From Diphasiastrum complanatum (Eukaryota > Streptophyta > Lycopodiopsida > Lycopodiales > Lycopodiaceae), in NCBI GenBank assembly GCA_029204225.1, contig CM055107.1:51167227-51231226 (forward strand): a stretch of 64,000 bases of DNA, read 5' to 3'. Position 1 is the stretch's first letter; the number at the start of each line of letters is the position of its first letter. Positions 50,001 to 56,000 of the stretch are shown here, in pieces. The position numbers were made by a program, and so were the translations under genes. Below the pieces are notes generated by a model that was not told where the DNA came from, made no database searches, and saw only the letters and a list, made by a program, of their open reading frames with translations.

Positions 50001-53000
50001 TTAGCTTATATTTTCAACAATCCCTCTAAGAAAAGTTTCAAGGAAAAGCAAAAAGAACTCAAGGGAAAAAAAATAATAATTCAACTTTTTATTTTGTGAT
50101 GCGGGAAATCCTAATCCTGATTACCAGATTGCTTTCCGAAATGTAGCATGCATCTATAATGAAGAAACGTTAATCGACCTACTTCCTACAGCTTTGCAGT
50201 GTTGGAATATCTTGGTGGTTCATAACGACGGGCATGAATCCATTCTCTAGCTCTCCTCAAAAAATGAGTATATGTGCAATCTACATTGGCAATTTCAGTC
50301 TCACCTTGGAATATCTACCTCTTGTAGCTCCTTGCCTCGTTTCAAAATCATTTGCTTTATAGCAGAAGTTGCACCTTTTCCACATTGAGTAATTTTGTCA
50401 CAGATTGCAGACGTTGAAGATCGCAGAGCAGCTACTAACTGAAAACAACAAACCAAATGCGTGTCTTTACCAATTTCATTAATAATCATTAAGAGGCTTA
50501 TTATTTCAACAAAATTCATCCCCAAAGATTGTTACTGAACACCTAAATGTTCTTCCTCGATAATTGGTTTGCCAACAAACCTCTTCATGTGTTAATAACG
50601 TTCCAAGAGATTCCACAACATGTTGTAATGTGTCCCTATACTCAATTACAGATTCCTGACACCATAAGCAAAGTAAAAATCTCAAAAGTGATTGTGACAA
50701 ATGGAAAACCTTAACACTATACAGACAAATTCACTAAGAAGTGCACCACAAGAACAAAGTAAGTCTACCCACAAGAACAAAATAAGTCTACTCAGAGAAC
50801 TCACATATTCTTCAGAGCTCAAGCTAAATACTATTCACTTATTAGTTGATTATTGTGGTTATACCCATTTAGTCACAGCGATGAGCTCCTCCAATGAGGA
50901 TAATGCACCATACGAAGCTTGTCTGTTCTCTACAGCTGTAGCACCTACTGGCTTGGGCAGCAGTAAAGCAATACTGAAAAGAAGATCATATATCTGCATA
51001 TCAAAGTTCATAAGCTTACAACACTGAGTGTAACAATAAAAATGAACCATAACTCTACAAAATTATTGTATTCTTGTTGTCTTCTTGTAGTATTATTTTC
51101 AAAGCCATCTCCCTTTCTTTAAGAGCACTTTCCCTACTTTACTGGTTAAGTTGCAATAGGTCATGTAATAATTGGTGAAAATCAGTGATAACAAAATACT
51201 GAAAGTTTATCTCTTAGTAATCCTTGAAAGTTAGAAACAGAGTCATATTTTCTTGGATCCTAGGTAACAAGGTCGTATTCCCTTTGACATGTCATAAAGA
51301 GATACTACGAAGGTATATAAGAGGTCAAGCTTGTTCAAAGTACTTTAAAGTGCAAAGCAAACACAATATAGTCTATGCTATTGTTTATAATCAATCCTCT
51401 GAAGTCGGTAGCATTGACCAAACAAAGCCCATTGAAGCAAATCTTTGAGACATGTGTTTAGGCCTACAACCATTAATTATGACCATGTACACATAAGGGC
51501 CCCAATTCCCTTATAGTCACAATTAACTTACGGGTTGTTGGTCTACCGGTCCCTAGCGTGGACACGCTACCCGAGACCAGTCAGGGGCATGACACCTTCG
51601 GTTTCTTCAGAAACCTCAGGACACATATTTTCACATAATCTTCTGCCCCTCCCCCCCCACCCCCCCCCCTTCCGTATACTCAAAAAATACATTACGGACT
51701 GGGTAGCGGCGGGTGTGAGCAGGCCCGCTATCAGCTGTAGCATTGTGACTCAGAATACCATACTTTTCAAATTAAACTAAACCACTTGCAACACCCTAAC
51801 GTTGTAGATCTCTATGAATCACTCATTCTTTACAAACAAACCATTATATAACTCATGCTATTATTTGAACTTCCACCAAAACCATCAAAAACTTTTAAAA
51901 TTCTTTCCAAAATCCCTCTTAGAGACTTTTTAGAAATCACTTGTTCTTAGTCATTGGCAACTACTTTTTGATTACTCGGTGGACATGTCTCAAGTGTTGG
52001 AGGCAGATCAACATATTATTTATCCACCACTTCTGGAAATCAAACTGCTATAGTAAGAAATGAACTTCGGACTTGCTACTTTTTTGCTTTTGCAAATAGG
52101 CTAACATTTCTTGGCCTTTGTTTTGTTTCTAAATGCAATGGGTAGCCACTCCAAAACAAAAAACATGAATGTAAGGGCAAATCTCAGAATCTCAAGGCTA
52201 GAGGAGCCCAGACTTTCCACCATTCGCTCTCCTTGGCAATTAAGACGCTTGATGGTCTTGTTGATCCTTCTACAGTTATACAAGAGCATTATCCAGTGCC
52301 AAGGAGTCAACTTCTATCATCACATGGCATCCATGGTCAACAATCATCTTGTCACTCAACAGCCTTGTTATGGTCTCAATATCCCATGATGGGAACATTG
52401 TTTTTGGCAACAATGTGGCAACTTCCCCTAACATCCTTTGGCCAGGGAAATCACTGTAGTAGTTATAGACTGGTTATTGAAAGCTATTGTTTGGGGCCAT
52501 TCTTAGGGTTACTCTAGAGTTGGAGTACAATTAGGGCAGCTTTCGCCTAACTTGTAGCACAAGCCACCCAGTTTAGTATAAGTAGCAGCATCTTTGGCCC
52601 ATTTGGGTAGATTATCAAGTGGTGTATTCCTTGGCTATAGGACTTCAGTCATTGATGATATGTGATGTTGTTTATCATTCTTTATGGAAAAATTGCTACA
52701 TTGTCTCATGTATTGTCAATTCACGCTTCATTGAAACTAAAATCTGTGATTTGTTTTCATAACTGTAGCAGTATGTATTCTAGTACGTGGCAGCAGAATT
52801 CTTATAGAGCAACCTCCTTTGTATGCTGCACAGACATTCTTCTTACATGTCTCTTAATTGATGCCTTTGTTTGAAATTCATGTTCTCTATGCCTAGCATG
52901 GATATATTTCTTTGCAGTCGAGGCTTTCATTGGCCATCATCCTCCATGATATACATTTGACACCTTTATCGTGGTACTCTTAGCTAAGATTGATATCAAG

Positions 53001-56000
53001 CTCTATTTGTATATGACAGCGCTACTACGGCATTCTTTGGCCATGGTATGTAGATCTTGATTTCACTCTTCGTGGCTCCAGCTCCTATCGTTCCAGTTTT
53101 GATAATGTGTCACCAATACCTCCTCTCATATCTATCTTCTCAGCTATAAGCATATCATAGTAGACCCCTCTCAGAATGTCCAATGTCAAGAGTCAAGACT
53201 CAAACCTATCAAGATCTATGATCTCACAAATCACAATCAAATTATCAAAGTTGAATGATTATCAATGATCAAGAATCAAGATTCAATGCACAATTATCAA
53301 TGATCAAATCACAATCAAATTATCAAAGTTGAATGATCATCAATTATCAAAAATCAAGATTCAATGCACAATTATCAATGCACAACTATCAATGATCAAA
53401 TGCACATTCCACAAAGCATAAAACACAATCCATTATCTTAAACCCTCACACAACGATGGCAAATTTTTTTATTCCATGGTGATGGCACATGCCACAATGC
53501 TCTCTCAACCAAAGTTGTCATTTTATCATCACCGATGCTTCTACCTTGGCTCTTCCTAAAGCATTGGCCTCATATTGTGACATCATGCATGCCTACATTT
53601 TTAAGTGCTACATGAAAATGAGTTTTCGACTACAACTAAGAATTATCACAACAGGCCGTACCATAGTATTAGTTAGAGAAAAGAATGCAAACCTGCCAAA
53701 CTGCTTCATGATTAGCCCATAAGAGATTATCATATACAAGAGATGAAACTCTTAAGATTCCGAAGCATTAATCAATGGTGCGCTAAAGCCTAAAGTTTGA
53801 GGCTGTCTGGATTTCATAGTTAGTTATTTCTTGATTAAAGAGGACAACTAGTCATGACTGTCTAGTTCAGCATTTAACTGCTCACCTGTGCAGATGATTT
53901 TCTTATGAGTGGCGCTAAATCTGCACAACGTGGAAGGTAGGCTACCACTCTTTCACCTAGCTTCAGCGAATCCCGAAGAGGAAGCAATGGTGGAGCTGCA
54001 AACAGTCAACTCAGGTAGCTCAACAGAAACATGAGCACATTACTTTACACACAAGCACCTCTTTTGTGGAGATACCCACAGGAAACACTCCTATGTGTAC
54101 ATTAGTGTTCATTCTCATAATTAGCAATTGCATTCTCATTACAAAGAGCCAAAGCCAGAGTGCTTCCCCAAAGATGCAAATTATGTGGACTTTCACCAAC
54201 CTGAAGAACAATATGCTCGAAAATCTCGAAGAAGCGCAAGGACGGAAGCACATGCCCTTTCCCTGCTATAATCTACTGGCGAGCAAACATACTGGTCAAG
54301 GCTTTTCAGTAGGTGTTGAAGCTGGTCTAGTCTACTACGCCCATCCTCGCCACTAAATAGTTCGCAAGAGCATGTAAAAGAAAACACAACATGCGCATAA
54401 GGTACAAAAATAAGGAGATTTGACAAGTTGCAATTATTAAACTGTATCAAGTGCATGTCAAACATCAATTCTTACATAAGAACAGTCATACAGCCAATAT
54501 GGAGAAAAGTTATCTGACAGATATAGCAGTAAAAAATGCAACTCTACCTTGTCTGCAGAATTGCACAAAGCAAGATGGTCAAATTGCAGAGCAAAGAGTT
54601 CACAATAACTGCTGGCTCTGTTGAGAGAGTAAAGAAGCCCAAAGTAGCCTGTCGTTGCAAAAAGATAACTTGTGAGCCCTTCTACTGACTAAACAACTTT
54701 CACTAAGATGCGTCAGTCAGAACCTTGTCAAAAAATTTAACCATTAACTACATGGCATTGTCAAGACTCAACCGTAGTTTGATTTGATCACATGCAGAGT
54801 ATTACATAACAAAATGATCAGCCTGTATGATGAGAAGCACAAGCTCGTTGACAGCTTCCAAACTTTCAGAATGACGGGTTATGACGTAAGGTAAACCTGA
54901 ATATCATCTCTAAAGCCAAGAACCATTCAATAAGAAAAGGATCTTGAAAACTCAAAACAAAAACATGATAATCCCGTGATCTGTTACGTAGACACAACCT
55001 TTGAAATTCTGCTGATTTGTGCATATGGGTATCTCCTTTGACTGACTTCTTGCTATGCCATCAACATTCTGAATGGTATGCTTCTCTAAAACCCATTTTT
55101 CAGTAACAAGTAGGGAATCTAAATATTAAGCTGTTCTCATCTAACTCCCAAGTGTTAACAGCTTATATGAAATTATTGGCAGCTAGAGAACAAGAATGAT
55201 AGTTTTCTGCATCAAAAATATGCAAGCGTAAATCCAGAAAATTCAGCCACCTACAAACACCAAATAGCATAAAACCAGAAAATTCAACCTCCTAATAGCA
55301 CTAGAAGGTCTGTGGCACAGAGCTTTTTGATTTCATTCTGACCAGCAGTTTAGTGAATTTGCGTCTTAGGAACAGATGGCTCCATGTTCATGACTCCAGA
55401 GCTGGGGGAAATTGGAAAACTGGCTAAGATCGTCACAGCAACATCAACCTCATTGAGGGACGATAGAGCCAAGTGGAATTTGAGCAATAGAAAAGATGAG
55501 CATTGAGGAGATAGAAGTATACCTGCAAAACACGGTCTCGTGTAGCAGATGTTAGCTTTGGCTCAACAGACACCAAGGTTGTGCAAGCTATAATAGCCAA
55601 TTCCTACAGAAAAAGCAATTATAGAGTAAGCACTAATTTTAATTCTTTATAGCAGGCCCATAAAAGCTAATCTTTTGGTTGAGCAAAGTACAAAAGGCTA
55701 AGAGACTTCTTTTCAGGTAGTAAACAGATCACTACCAGTTATCTTGCATCAACTTGAAAAGACTTGCATAAAACTTGCAAAACAATGCACTTTTCTGAAA
55801 GAAATCCTACAAAATGCTAAATTTTACACAAACTTTGCACTCAGTTCAGTATTCCCATTGCAGCTTGCCTGTGTATGAAGCTGTTCAATGTCAAGTGTAC
55901 TAGCAGAGTCAACTAAGTAACCACTACCCTGACCAACCATAAGTGCCATAGTGTAGTCCAACATAAGATCTCTCCTTTTCAAAGGAAACGGTGCTCCATG

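Larger units (their letters stand above)
5884..50304 (-). other. Giant SGR6 intron, 44.4 kb, filled with nested retroelements
   Basis: Bounded by donor GTGAGA (50304 downward) and acceptor TTTTCAG (ending 5884). The two flanking exons share one Arg codon. About nine tenths of it can be assigned to LINE, Gypsy or Copia sequence. The unassigned edges, 5884-6611 and about 49946-50304, look like plain AT-rich intron. Confidence 0.8.
50994..53885 (-). other. SGR6 intron of 2.9 kb
   Basis: Contains a C-rich tract (51648-51670), an LTR-like remnant (about 52200-52700) and an AT-rich minisatellite (53225-53410). No other feature seen. Confidence 0.6.

Noticed and set aside
50095-50250. Stretch next to exon 8 considered as the next SGR6 exon
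   Set aside because: The open frame is on the plus strand. The true continuation ([11 protein letters not shown]) was found at 5811-5883 with matching phase.
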